64,000 bases of DNA from an uncultured Clostridia bacterium (GTDB lineage Bacteria; Bacillota; Clostridia; Oscillospirales; Ruminococcaceae), in assembly GCA_945910815.1 (NCBI GenBank), contig CAMDZD010000004.1, positions 62,001 to 126,000 on the forward strand, read 5' to 3'. The notes under the pieces are model-generated. The model was given only the letters and a program-made list of their open reading frames with translations. It was not told the DNA's origin and made no database searches. Shown here one piece after another: positions 57,236-64,000 of this stretch. A program made the translations under genes and the position numbers. Each line of letters starts with the position of its first letter. Positions within the stretch are counted from its first letter, which is position 1.

Positions 57236-57237
57236 AT
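57217..57237. promoter_or_regulatory. AT-rich palindrome over the -10 box, possible PadR operator
   Basis: ATATTATAT-GTG-ATATAATAT is a perfect 9-bp inverted repeat that includes the -10 box. A dimeric regulator such as the PadR protein encoded next could block the promoter. AT-rich symmetry may occur by chance, so this is tentative. Confidence 0.55.
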
Positions 57238-57267
57238 AGTACAGGAAATAGTAAAGGAGGAATTTAA

Positions 57268-57585
57268 ATGTCCTTTCCTGTAAGTGCCGGTCTGCTTGAT
57301 GCCATGGTTCTATCTGTGGTTGAAAAAGAAGAAAGTTATGGCTATAAAATCACTCAGGAGCTTTGCACCGCTGTTTCTGTTTCAGAGTCTACCCTTTATC
57401 CCGTATTAAGAAGACTGCAAAAAAGTGGTATGCTTGAAACATACGACAAGGCTTTTCAGGGCAGAAACAGACGATATTATAAGCTGACTCCCGACGGTCA
57501 TTCTACTCTTGAACAGTACCGCAAAGACTGGATAGTCTACCGAAACAATATTGAAAATATTATTTTCACTGAAGGAGATTTTTAA
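57268..57585 (+). CDS. PadR-family transcriptional regulator
   Basis: The 105-residue product has the PadR winged helix (about 8-85): L-D-A-M-V-L-S-V-V, S-Y-G-Y-K-I-T-Q-E-L, and S-T-L-Y-P-V-L-R-R-L. RBS AAAGGAGG. It is followed two bases later by the DUF1700 gene; this gene pair is a common HAAS-family membrane stress unit. Confidence 0.95.
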   Translation: MSFPVSAGLLDAMVLSVVEKEESYGYKITQELCTAVSVSESTLYPVLRRLQKSGMLETYDKAFQGRNRRYYKLTPDGHSTLEQYRKDWIVYRNNIENIIFTEGDF

Positions 57586-57586
57586 A

Positions 57587-58423
57587 ATGGATAAATATGA
57601 TTTTATTAAAAGACTGGATAATGCTCTTTCTCCTCTTTCTGAAACTGAAAGAGAATCCGCTCTGAGATATTATAAAGAACTCTTTGAAGATGCTGAAAAT
57701 GAATCAGAACTTATTGAACATCTCGGCTCTCCCGAAAAAATTGCTGAAAATATTATAAGAGAAAGCGGTATGATTAAAAATCAGGATAAAGAATCCGAAA
57801 ATTTTAAAAATACTTCTGATTCGGATATTCCGGAATGGAAAAAAATTCTTAATAAAATTACTCAGGATAAAGTCCTGCTTATCATAACAGCAATATTTCT
57901 GATAGTTCTTATAACAAGCCTTGAAGAATTTATTATACCTCTCAGTATTATAGGAGCTGTTGTTGCAGTTGTATTTATATTAAAAAATAACGGAGACAAA
58001 AAAAAAAGTAGCTCCGACGAGGAAATTTTCAGCATACCGGAAAATAAGGGATTCTGTGAAAAAAGCCGTGACGGAAAAGAACTGCTTTTAATTATTCTTC
58101 TTATAATTCTTACAAGCCCCATATGGATTGGTCTTTTAGCGGGATTATTCGGAATACTTGTCGGACTTATTGCGACAGTATTTGCACTTGCCTTTGTTTT
58201 CGGAGCTGTCGGAATTGCTCTGTTTTTATCAGGCTGTTCGGTTCTTTTCAGTCCCGCATTTGCAGTCGGAATACTTCTTATTGGAACAGGACTTATTTTT
58301 ACAGGACTTTTAATAGTTGCATTTATACCGCTCTGCGGATTGGTTCTTAAATTATGCAAATGGTTGTTTACCGGTTCAGTATCGCTTATGCGTTCTGTTT
58401 TCTACAAAAGGGAGGCTGTATAA
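57587..58423 (+). CDS. DUF1700 (HAAS-domain) membrane protein
   Basis: The ATG at 57587 (RBS GGAG) gives 278 residues; an in-frame start at 57551 lies inside padR. The HAAS domain (1-65) reads D-F-I-K-R-L-D-N-A-L then Y-Y-K-E-L-F-E-D-A. After a charged linker come hydrophobic segments (about 95-137 and 170-275). Such proteins with PadR regulators control envelope-linked transporters; function unproven. Confidence 0.9.
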   Translation: MDKYDFIKRLDNALSPLSETERESALRYYKELFEDAENESELIEHLGSPEKIAENIIRESGMIKNQDKESENFKNTSDSDIPEWKKILNKITQDKVLLIITAIFLIVLITSLEEFIIPLSIIGAVVAVVFILKNNGDKKKSSSDEEIFSIPENKGFCEKSRDGKELLLIILLIILTSPIWIGLLAGLFGILVGLIATVFALAFVFGAVGIALFLSGCSVLFSPAFAVGILLIGTGLIFTGLLIVAFIPLCGLVLKLCKWLFTGSVSLMRSVFYKREAV

Positions 58424-58426
58424 TTT

Positions 58427-59170
58427 ATGAAAATGATTACTAAAATAGGCGTAGGTGCTATTGTATGCGGTATTGTATTTTCAGCGGTCGGAGGTACTGT
58501 ATTTGCATTGAACTATAATAAATTCAATGAAAAATATCTCGGCGAACCTGTCTCATATACAAAGAATTTTGATGAAAAAATTTCAGAAATCGAACTTGAT
58601 ATATCATTCATGAATATTGATATTAAAGAGGGCGACGAATTAAAGATTACTGCTGAAAGTGTTCCCGAAAAGCTCCTGCCCGATATTGATATATCAGACA
58701 AAAAGCTTAAAATTACTGATAAGGATTTCAAATCAAGAATGAAAGACAAAAATTTTCAGCTTGGAAATATTGCTGATGAATTTGTGGGTACGTTTACAAT
58801 ATATATTCCCGACAAAAAGCTTGATAAGGCTGATATAAATTCCGCTTTTTCATCGCTTGAAATATCAGGACTCAAGGCTGATAATATCGACATCGAATGT
58901 TCATTCGGTGAATATATATTAAACGATTCGGAATTTAACAACGCTGATTTTACAAATTCATTCGGAAGCTTTCAGACTTCGGATTTAAAAATAAAAAAAT
59001 CCGCAAAAATTGAAAATTCTTTCGGAAATATGGATATAAACCTTTCAGGCGACAATTATGGATTTGATACTGTAACATCATTCGGAAGTACAGGAGACTT
59101 TAACTGTCCGTCAGAAGACGTAAAAATAAAAGTATCAAATTCATTTGGCGATATAAATTTTACTAATTAA
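58427..59170 (+). CDS. DUF4097-like beta-helix surface protein with SFG repeats
   Basis: The 247-residue product has one N-terminal membrane helix (8-28). The rest is outside, with five copies of S-F-G in the C-terminal half (near 165, 185, 201, 218 and 240), each separated by 16-23 residues, so a right-handed beta-helix-like coil is likely. It starts 3 bases after the DUF1700 gene. DUF4097 proteins are called putative adhesins, but their role with PspC is unknown. Confidence 0.85.
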   Translation: MKMITKIGVGAIVCGIVFSAVGGTVFALNYNKFNEKYLGEPVSYTKNFDEKISEIELDISFMNIDIKEGDELKITAESVPEKLLPDIDISDKKLKITDKDFKSRMKDKNFQLGNIADEFVGTFTIYIPDKKLDKADINSAFSSLEISGLKADNIDIECSFGEYILNDSEFNNADFTNSFGSFQTSDLKIKKSAKIENSFGNMDINLSGDNYGFDTVTSFGSTGDFNCPSEDVKIKVSNSFGDINFTN

Positions 59171-59185
59171 AAGGAGGTTTTCTTT

Positions 59186-59377
59186 ATGAAAAGACTTTAC
59201 AAAAATTCACAGAATAAAATGCTCTGCGGAGTATGTGCCGGAATTGCAGAATATCTCAATTTAGATGTAACTGTAATCCGTGTTATATGGGCAATTTTAT
59301 CCTGCTTTGGCGGATTCGGAGTTGTTGCATATATCATCTGTGCAGTAGTAATGCCTGACAAATTTGACACAAACTAA
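59186..59377 (+). CDS. PspC-domain small membrane protein
   Basis: The 63-residue product has the PspC pattern: basic start M-K-R-L-Y-K-N, then C-G-V-C-A-G-I-A-E-Y-L-N near 15, and one or two helices to the end. RBS AAGGAGG. PspC domains sense envelope stress. It ends the PadR operon, before a terminator. Confidence 0.93.
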   Translation: MKRLYKNSQNKMLCGVCAGIAEYLNLDVTVIRVIWAILSCFGGFGVVAYIICAVVMPDKFDTN

Positions 59378-59385
59378 AAAAAATC

Positions 59386-59415
59386 CGGACGGTCTCAGAA
59401 CCGTCCGTTTTTTTA
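59386..59415. terminator. Bidirectional terminator of the PadR operon and the Lrp gene
   Basis: CGGACGGT/ACCGTCCG stem, loop CTCAGA, with TTTTTTTT on the plus strand. On the minus strand GATTTTTTTTAG follows. Confidence 0.87.
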
Positions 59416-59847
59416 TTCAATATGTATTTCTCTGTGGGAAACGGGTGTTGAAAAAACAATCTGTGTTGAAGTATTTCCGTAATGCTGGAGCTGACCTATA
59501 AATGAATCAAGTTCCTGAGTGCTTGGAAATGCTACTTTTATAAGCATTGAATAACTTCCCGTAACGCAATTACATTCCAGAACGTTCGGACACTGGTTTA
59601 TAAACGGATAAAATTCACTTTTCTGACTTGCCTTTATTTCAAGGCTTATGAATGCCGTTATATGGTATCCTAATTTCTGGTGGTCAAGAACAGTATTGTA
59701 GCCTTTTATAATTCCCTGTTTTTCAAGCTTGTCGATTCTTGAAGATACTGCCGGAGCAGAAAGGAATACTTTTGAAGCAAGTGCCTTTAAAGGAGTTCTG
59801 GCATTCACCTGCAAAAAGTTTATAAGCATAGCATCAATTTTATCCAT
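59413..59847 (-). CDS. Lrp/AsnC-family transcriptional regulator
   Basis: The 144-residue product has an N-terminal helix-turn-helix (D-A-M-L-I-N-F-L-Q-V-N-A-R-T-P-L near 4, then S-A-P-A-V-S-S-R-I-D-K-L) and the ligand-sensing RAM domain (about 65-140). RBS GGGAGG. Its ligand is probably an amino acid. No amino-acid gene sits beside it. A 148-base gap upstream shows no clear promoter. Confidence 0.94.
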   Translation of the reverse strand: MDKIDAMLINFLQVNARTPLKALASKVFLSAPAVSSRIDKLEKQGIIKGYNTVLDHQKLGYHITAFISLEIKASQKSEFYPFINQCPNVLECNCVTGSYSMLIKVAFPSTQELDSFIGQLQHYGNTSTQIVFSTPVSHREIHIE

Positions 59848-59995
59848 AAAAAAACCTCCCGAAAAAAAGACAGACGTTGCCCGTAATTAAACGAACAACG
59901 CCTCTTTGCGTATATTAGACTGTAATAATATATTATCACATAAATATGTATATTTTATGAATATTTTGTTAACAGTCTGTTAAAACTTTACTTTC

Positions 59996-60448
59996 TTATT
60001 TTTTTGGAGCCGGAAACTTAGCTTTTACAGCTCTTATTGACTGTAAATTTTTATTATAGCTTGCTTCAGTTTCATCGAGCATTTTTGTGATTGAAATAAT
60101 TGCAGTTTTCTGAATATTCTGAGAAGTCTGCTGAGCCTTTTTAATCATCTCAACGGCTTTTTTTCTTGCCTCCTCGACAATAGCCTCTTTTGAAACAATT
60201 TTTGATGCTCTTTCCTCTGCTTTCTGAATTATTGATTCAGCCTCTTTTTTAGCATCATCAAGAATTTTCTTTGATTCAAGTTCAACTCTTTTTGCCTCTT
60301 TGAGTTCCTGAGGAAGATTCATTCTTGCATCGCTTATAAGTTCACGCAGACGGTCACTGTCCACCATTTTTTTATGTGAGACAAACGGAACTGTTGCAGA
60401 TTTTTCAACAAGTTCTTCAATTTCCTCGAGAATTTCTTCAATATTCAT
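59996..60448 (-). CDS. Coiled-coil protein, ATP-synthase-B-like helix
   Basis: The 150-residue product is nearly all helix, with a Glu/Lys/Ala-rich region (about 45-130; A-K-K-E-A-E-S-I-I-Q-K-A). No membrane helix or catalytic motif. It overlaps coaD by 11 bases. Similar genes near coaD in Clostridia are called 'ATPase' from weak coiled-coil similarity; I regard that as unsupported. A structural or division-site role is possible but not shown. Confidence 0.65.
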   Translation of the reverse strand: MNIEEILEEIEELVEKSATVPFVSHKKMVDSDRLRELISDARMNLPQELKEAKRVELESKKILDDAKKEAESIIQKAEERASKIVSKEAIVEEARKKAVEMIKKAQQTSQNIQKTAIISITKMLDETEASYNKNLQSIRAVKAKFPAPKK

Positions 60449-60944
60449 AATTCTTATTCTCCTTTACCAGTCTTTTTTTTATATCTTCCAGTATGCAGTC
60501 AGGTACAAAATGACTTATATCACCGCCGAAATATGCAATCTGTTTTACAAGGCTTGAACTCAGATACATATTTTCGGATTGTGTTGTAAGAAATACTGTT
60601 TCCGCACCGCCGTAGAGCTTTTTATTTGCAAGAGCCATCTGAAATTCATATTCAAAGTCGCTTACGGCACGCAGACCTTTTACAATTGCAACAGCACCAA
60701 TATTTCTGACATAATCAGCAAGAAGTCCGTCAAGTATATCTATAACTACATTTTCAAGCCCATGCGTTGCAGTTTCAGCAAGAAACATTCTTTCAGTAGG
60801 TGTAAAGCTTGCCTGTGACTTTCCTGCATTTTTGGAAATAAGTACCACAACCTTGTCGAAAAGCTTTGAGGCTCTTGTAATAATATCAAGATGGCCGAGT
60901 GTTATAGGGTCAAAGCTTCCAGGGCAGACTGCAATTCTTCTCAT
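60438..60944 (-). CDS. coaD: Phosphopantetheine adenylyltransferase
   Basis: The 168-residue product has the nucleotidyltransferase start R-I-A-V-C-P-G-S-F-D-P with the T-x-G-H motif (T-L-G-H near 18) and Y-L-S-S-S-L-V near 127. It makes dephospho-CoA from phosphopantetheine. It overlaps rsmD by four bases and the coiled-coil gene by 11. Confidence 0.97.
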   Translation of the reverse strand: MRRIAVCPGSFDPITLGHLDIITRASKLFDKVVVLISKNAGKSQASFTPTERMFLAETATHGLENVVIDILDGLLADYVRNIGAVAIVKGLRAVSDFEYEFQMALANKKLYGGAETVFLTTQSENMYLSSSLVKQIAYFGGDISHFVPDCILEDIKKRLVKENKNYEY

Positions 60945-61498
60945 ATCTCATCTTCCTCCGCTGATTCCTTATAAAGTATGCTTATATTTATTTTCCCGTA
61001 TCTGTATGTTTTTTTAAGCTTAAGTTCATCTGGAATAATATCAATCTGCGAATCCGATTCATATTCGCATATAACGAATCCGCCGTCATTAAGTTTTCGG
61101 GAAACATACGGGAGTATATTATTTATATGGTTATAGCGGTATGGGGGGTCAAGGATTATTATATCAAATTTTCTGCTGATATGCTTTATATAGTCATAGC
61201 TGTCACGGTTTACGACATCGGCATATCTTTCAAGAGCAGTGCTTCTGAGATTATTATTTACACATCTGAGAGCCTTCTGCGAATTATCTACAAAAACAGC
61301 TCTCTTTGCACCTCTGCTGAGTGCCTCGATACCCATCTGACCGCTTCCCGCAAAGAGGTCGAGAACATAAGCACCCTCAATATCAAACTGTATTGCTGAA
61401 AAAACAGCCTCTTTTACCTTATCGGTAGTAGGACGGACGTCCAGACCTTCAGGAGCATTTAATTTTCTGCCCCTTGCCGAACCTGTAATTACTCTCAT
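60941..61498 (-). CDS. rsmD: 16S rRNA (guanine966-N2)-methyltransferase
   Basis: The 185-residue product begins R-V-I-T-G-S-A-R-G-R-K-L and has the S-adenosylmethionine pocket L-D-L-F-A-G-S-G-Q-M-G near 47 and D-P-P-Y near 117. It methylates G966 in small-subunit RNA. rsmD-coaD is a common pair. The RBS is GGTGA, weak. Confidence 0.96.
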   Translation of the reverse strand: MRVITGSARGRKLNAPEGLDVRPTTDKVKEAVFSAIQFDIEGAYVLDLFAGSGQMGIEALSRGAKRAVFVDNSQKALRCVNNNLRSTALERYADVVNRDSYDYIKHISRKFDIIILDPPYRYNHINNILPYVSRKLNDGGFVICEYESDSQIDIIPDELKLKKTYRYGKINISILYKESAEEDEI

Positions 61499-61516
61499 AA
61501 AAAATCACCTAATTCA

Positions 61517-61545
61517 ATTATATATTATTTTTTCTGAAATGTCTA
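61517..61545 (-). promoter_or_regulatory. Possible promoter of rsmD-coaD
   Basis: Minus strand TAGACA (61545-61540), 17 bases, TATAAT (61522-61517), 19 bases before the rsmD ATG. The -35 box is off consensus. Confidence 0.55.
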
Positions 61546-61590
61546 TATATTTTGAAAAAAATATTTTTTTGCCGAAAAATACAATATAAA

Positions 61591-63399
61591 TTAATGTAGC
61601 ATATTATAAAGTTCCCTTGCGGTTTCAAGGCTTAGTCCTCCTGCCTTTGCAAGCTCATTAATATCAGCATTAAGGAGATTTTCTTTAGTCTTGAAATAAA
61701 TCATAATTTTTGATGCTTTTTTATCTCCTATTCCCTTTATATTTGTGAGTTCAGATTTATATGATGCTTTATTATGCTTTCTGTGCATATAGTCAACGGA
61801 AAATCTGTGTACTTCGTCCTGAATCTGCGTTAAAAGATTGAATGCCGATTTAAAGCCGGATACCTGTATTTCTCTGCCACCCGTTGTTATTGCACGGGTA
61901 CGGTGTCTGCTGTCCTTGACCATTCCATAAAGCGGAATATCAAGATAAAATTCTTTTATAATCGGTTCAACGGCATTTACATGACCTTTTCCGCCGTCAA
62001 GAAGTATCAAATCGGGACAGCGTGAAAAATATTCATCGGAATCGTTTCCGATTTTTGAAAGTCTCCTCCGGAGAACTTCCTGCATACTTCCATAATCGTT
62101 CTGAATATTTACTTCCTTTATGCTGAATCGCTTATAAGCCTTTTTGAAAGGCTTGCCGTCCTTGAATACGACCATTCCCGCAACCATAGATGCCGAAGAA
62201 AGATTTGAAATGTCATAAGCCTCTATGTAATGGGGCGGTTTTGAAAGTCCGAGTATTTTTGCAATTTCTTCAAGAGCGATTACTTCTCTGCCTGTCCGTG
62301 AATCATTTACGGCAATATATTCAGCACTGTTATTTTTTGCAAGCCTTAATAAATCCTTAAGCCGTCCTTTTTCAGCAGTTGCAATTTTAACTCTGTGTCC
62401 GCACTGTTCGGAGAGCATTTCCTCTATAAGCTGATAATCTTCGGGAATATCTTCCGTTATTAATGCCTTTGGAATATCATTTTTTCCGTGATAGAACTGC
62501 TTTATAAAATCTCCTGTTATATTATCCCCACCATAAGGAACTGTAAACACTGATTTATCTGAAAGCCTGCCGGAACGGTACATCAGAACTGATATGCAGA
62601 TATTGTCATAATTTGAAACTATGCCTATAATATCAGCATTATTTACTCCCTTGCTGATAATTTTTTGCTTTTCGGAGGCTTTTTTTATTGCAATAATTCT
62701 GTCACGGATTATTCCGGCTTTTTCAAATTCACATTTTTCAGAATAACTAAGCATTTCCCTTTCAAGATTTTCTATTGAAAGTGAATTTCCGTTTTTGATA
62801 TATGAAACAGCCTGACTTATAATATTATTATAATCCTCTTTATTGATATTTCCCATGCATACTCCCATGCATTTTTTTATATGATAATTCAGACATGGTC
62901 TGCCTTTACGGAAATCACGGGGAAATTTTTTATTGCATGTCGGAAGCATAAATACTTTGTTTACCTCGTTCACTGTCTCACGGGTAACAAATCCGCTCAT
63001 ATAAGGGCCTAAATATTCGCCGTCATCGGAAATATTTTTTTCATCTGTAATTCTTGGATAATCCTCTTTTGAGATTTTTATATAGTGATAGCCCTTGTCA
63101 TCTTTCAGAAGTATATTATATTTGGGATTATTTTGTTTTATCAGACTGCATTCAAGAATAAGTGCCTCATATTCGGAATCAGTAACGATAAAATCATAGT
63201 CATATACCTGTGACACCATTTTTGCAGTTTTGGAGTTATGGTTCGGATTTTCTCTGAAATAGCTTGAAACACGGTTTTTAAGGTTTTTCGCCTTTCCGAT
63301 ATATATTATATTTCCGCTTTTGTCTTTCATCAGGTAAACTCCTGAAGAAGATGTTAAACCCGATGTCTTTTCACGGAGATATGCAAGTCTGTTATTCAA
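61591..63399 (-). CDS. uvrC: Excinuclease ABC subunit C
   Basis: Start TTG at 63399, five bases after GAGGTGG; the product then begins M-N-N-R-L-A-Y-L-R, as in homologues, for 602 residues. A GTG at 63408 is in frame but has no RBS. The GIY-YIG nuclease (G-V-Y-L-M-K-D near 21, I-Y-I-G-K-A-K near 32), the UVR helix pair (near 205), the RNase H-like second nuclease (L-L-D-G-G-K-G near 470) and the C-terminal HhH are all present. It makes both cuts in nucleotide excision repair. Confidence 0.97.
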   Translation of the reverse strand: MNNRLAYLREKTSGLTSSSGVYLMKDKSGNIIYIGKAKNLKNRVSSYFRENPNHNSKTAKMVSQVYDYDFIVTDSEYEALILECSLIKQNNPKYNILLKDDKGYHYIKISKEDYPRITDEKNISDDGEYLGPYMSGFVTRETVNEVNKVFMLPTCNKKFPRDFRKGRPCLNYHIKKCMGVCMGNINKEDYNNIISQAVSYIKNGNSLSIENLEREMLSYSEKCEFEKAGIIRDRIIAIKKASEKQKIISKGVNNADIIGIVSNYDNICISVLMYRSGRLSDKSVFTVPYGGDNITGDFIKQFYHGKNDIPKALITEDIPEDYQLIEEMLSEQCGHRVKIATAEKGRLKDLLRLAKNNSAEYIAVNDSRTGREVIALEEIAKILGLSKPPHYIEAYDISNLSSASMVAGMVVFKDGKPFKKAYKRFSIKEVNIQNDYGSMQEVLRRRLSKIGNDSDEYFSRCPDLILLDGGKGHVNAVEPIIKEFYLDIPLYGMVKDSRHRTRAITTGGREIQVSGFKSAFNLLTQIQDEVHRFSVDYMHRKHNKASYKSELTNIKGIGDKKASKIMIYFKTKENLLNADINELAKAGGLSLETARELYNMLH

Positions 63400-63404
63400 A
63401 GCAA

Positions 63405-63411
63405 CCACCTC
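63405..63411 (-). promoter_or_regulatory. RBS that decides the uvrC start
   Basis: GAGGTGG on the minus strand, five bases before TTG at 63399. The GTG at 63408 lies inside it. Confidence 0.65.
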
Positions 63412-63422
63412 ATTTTTATATT

Positions 63423-63451
63423 ATTATATCATCTCTGCACTTATGTGTCAA
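63423..63451 (-). promoter_or_regulatory. Promoter of uvrC
   Basis: Minus strand TTGACA (63451-63446), 17 bases, TATAAT (63428-63423) with TG before it. Confidence 0.88.
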
Positions 63452-63460
63452 ACAAAAAAA

Positions 63461-63485
63461 GCGGACTGTCCGCAGACCGTCCGCA
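63461..63485 (-). terminator. Terminator after the 63494-64000 gene
   Basis: GCGGAC/GTCCGC stem plus three inner pairs, followed on the minus strand by TTTTTTTG. It stops the membrane-protein transcript before the uvrC promoter. Confidence 0.8.
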
Positions 63486-63493
63486 TTAAAAAA

Positions 63494-64000
63494 TCATTCT
63501 TCAAAGAATGTGCTTTTATATTTTGCAACCCTTGCTTTATCACCGTAACAGTCTATTTCTATTCTTTCCTGTTTGATGAAAAATATAACCGATGCAAATA
63601 ATACAACGTATGCAACTGCATTTGTAAGAATACTGAAATAAATTCTTATTCCGAAAATATTTCCCATCATTCCGAAAAACATTATTCCGACTGCAATTGT
63701 AACCATAACCTCAAGGCATGTTCTTTTAGGTTCAAGAAGAAGAAAGGAAAAACATATCACTGCTGAAAAAAGCGAATGAATTATTGCAAGCGGAAGTGAA
63801 TAAGGCTTGTAAAATGAAATCTGATATGAATTGAGTTCAAGAACCATCATAACAAGTTCAGCTATTATATACACGCAGTAACCGACTTTCATAGACATTC
63901 TTGCCCGAACGGTTCTGAAAAAATATACTGCCGATACAAGATTTAAAACAAAGCCTGTTCCCTCGAAAGCATATGCTATTGCCTCAATCGATTTTACAAC
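63494..64000 (-). CDS. Multi-pass membrane protein, 5' end outside window
   Basis: The frame is open to base 64000, giving at least 168 residues with no start within the window. About five hydrophobic helices are visible, with charged loops (K-Q-E-R-I-E-I-D near the end). An internal ATG at 63898 has no RBS. No family recognised. Transcribed toward uvrC, with its own terminator between. Confidence 0.75.
   Translation of the reverse strand, partial: VVKSIEAIAYAFEGTGFVLNLVSAVYFFRTVRARMSMKVGYCVYIIAELVMMVLELNSYQISFYKPYSLPLAIIHSLFSAVICFSFLLLEPKRTCLEVMVTIAVGIMFFGMMGNIFGIRIYFSILTNAVAYVVLFASVIFFIKQERIEIDCYGDKARVAKYKSTFFEE

Noticed and set aside
57862..58359. Minus-strand 165-codon frame inside the DUF1700 gene
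   Set aside because: Antisense of hydrophobic codons gives long open frames; no RBS or promoter.
59969..59983. TTAACAGTCTGTTAA palindrome upstream of the Lrp gene
   Set aside because: Short (6-bp arms), far from a clear promoter, and expected by chance in AT-rich DNA.

Overview
The window looks like chromosome from a low-GC, anaerobic, Gram-positive Clostridia bacterium, most likely a Ruminococcus-type member of the Oscillospiraceae. The grounds are a secreted dockerin protein of the ruminococcal kind, an Rnf ferredoxin:NAD complex together with an Nfn-type transhydrogenase, a perfect CIRCE site at groESL, zinc-type ribosomal protein S14, consensus sigma-A promoters (TTGACA-17-TATAAT) and frequent GTG/TTG starts. 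Taxonomy is inferred from gene content alone. No tRNA, rRNA, CRISPR array, insertion sequence or phage gene was seen.

Positions 1-14656 are the accessory part. Two consecutive same-strand operons encode envelope and transport proteins: a HlyD-like adaptor (cut by the window edge), a small MacB-like membrane protein, a lipoprotein with a propeller-like domain fused to a solute-binding protein, a second solute-binding protein fused to carbohydrate-binding-like domains, a MalF/MalG-like permease pair, an NHL-propeller/TPR/Yip1-like membrane protein, a glycosidase-like lipoprotein (DUF5696-like), and a second permease pair. No ATPase is present inside the window. This is the best candidate for an undescribed system: a surface machine that senses or imports a glycan or glycopeptide.

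Positions 14695-21034 (minus strand) hold a dockerin protein, an M23 cell-wall peptidase with LysM and G5 domains, luxS, an RluA-family pseudouridine synthase, a membrane protein and a histidine phosphatase. An XRE regulator (21245) precedes the complete rnfCDGEAB operon (22029-26834). A minus-strand GntR/ABC operon follows (26877-28712), with a perfect 24-bp palindrome over its promoter.

Positions 29105-50628 are mostly housekeeping. They hold ylxM-ffh, a small membrane gene, rpsP-khpA, and then the S10-spc-alpha ribosomal super-operon with secY, adk, map, a KOW protein, infA and rpoA. A roughly 320-nt leader with alternative pairings and an intrinsic terminator precedes rpsJ. After rplQ come nfnAB and yajC.

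Positions 50732-64000 hold groSL (minus, CIRCE), an unknown protein, a two-component system with an HtrA protease, a PadR-controlled envelope operon (DUF1700, DUF4097, PspC), an Lrp regulator, a coiled-coil protein, coaD, rsmD and uvrC, and a membrane protein cut by the window end. Rnf and Nfn together link ferredoxin, NADH and NADPH pools. The two-component/HtrA and PadR/PspC operons look like neighbouring envelope-stress modules.
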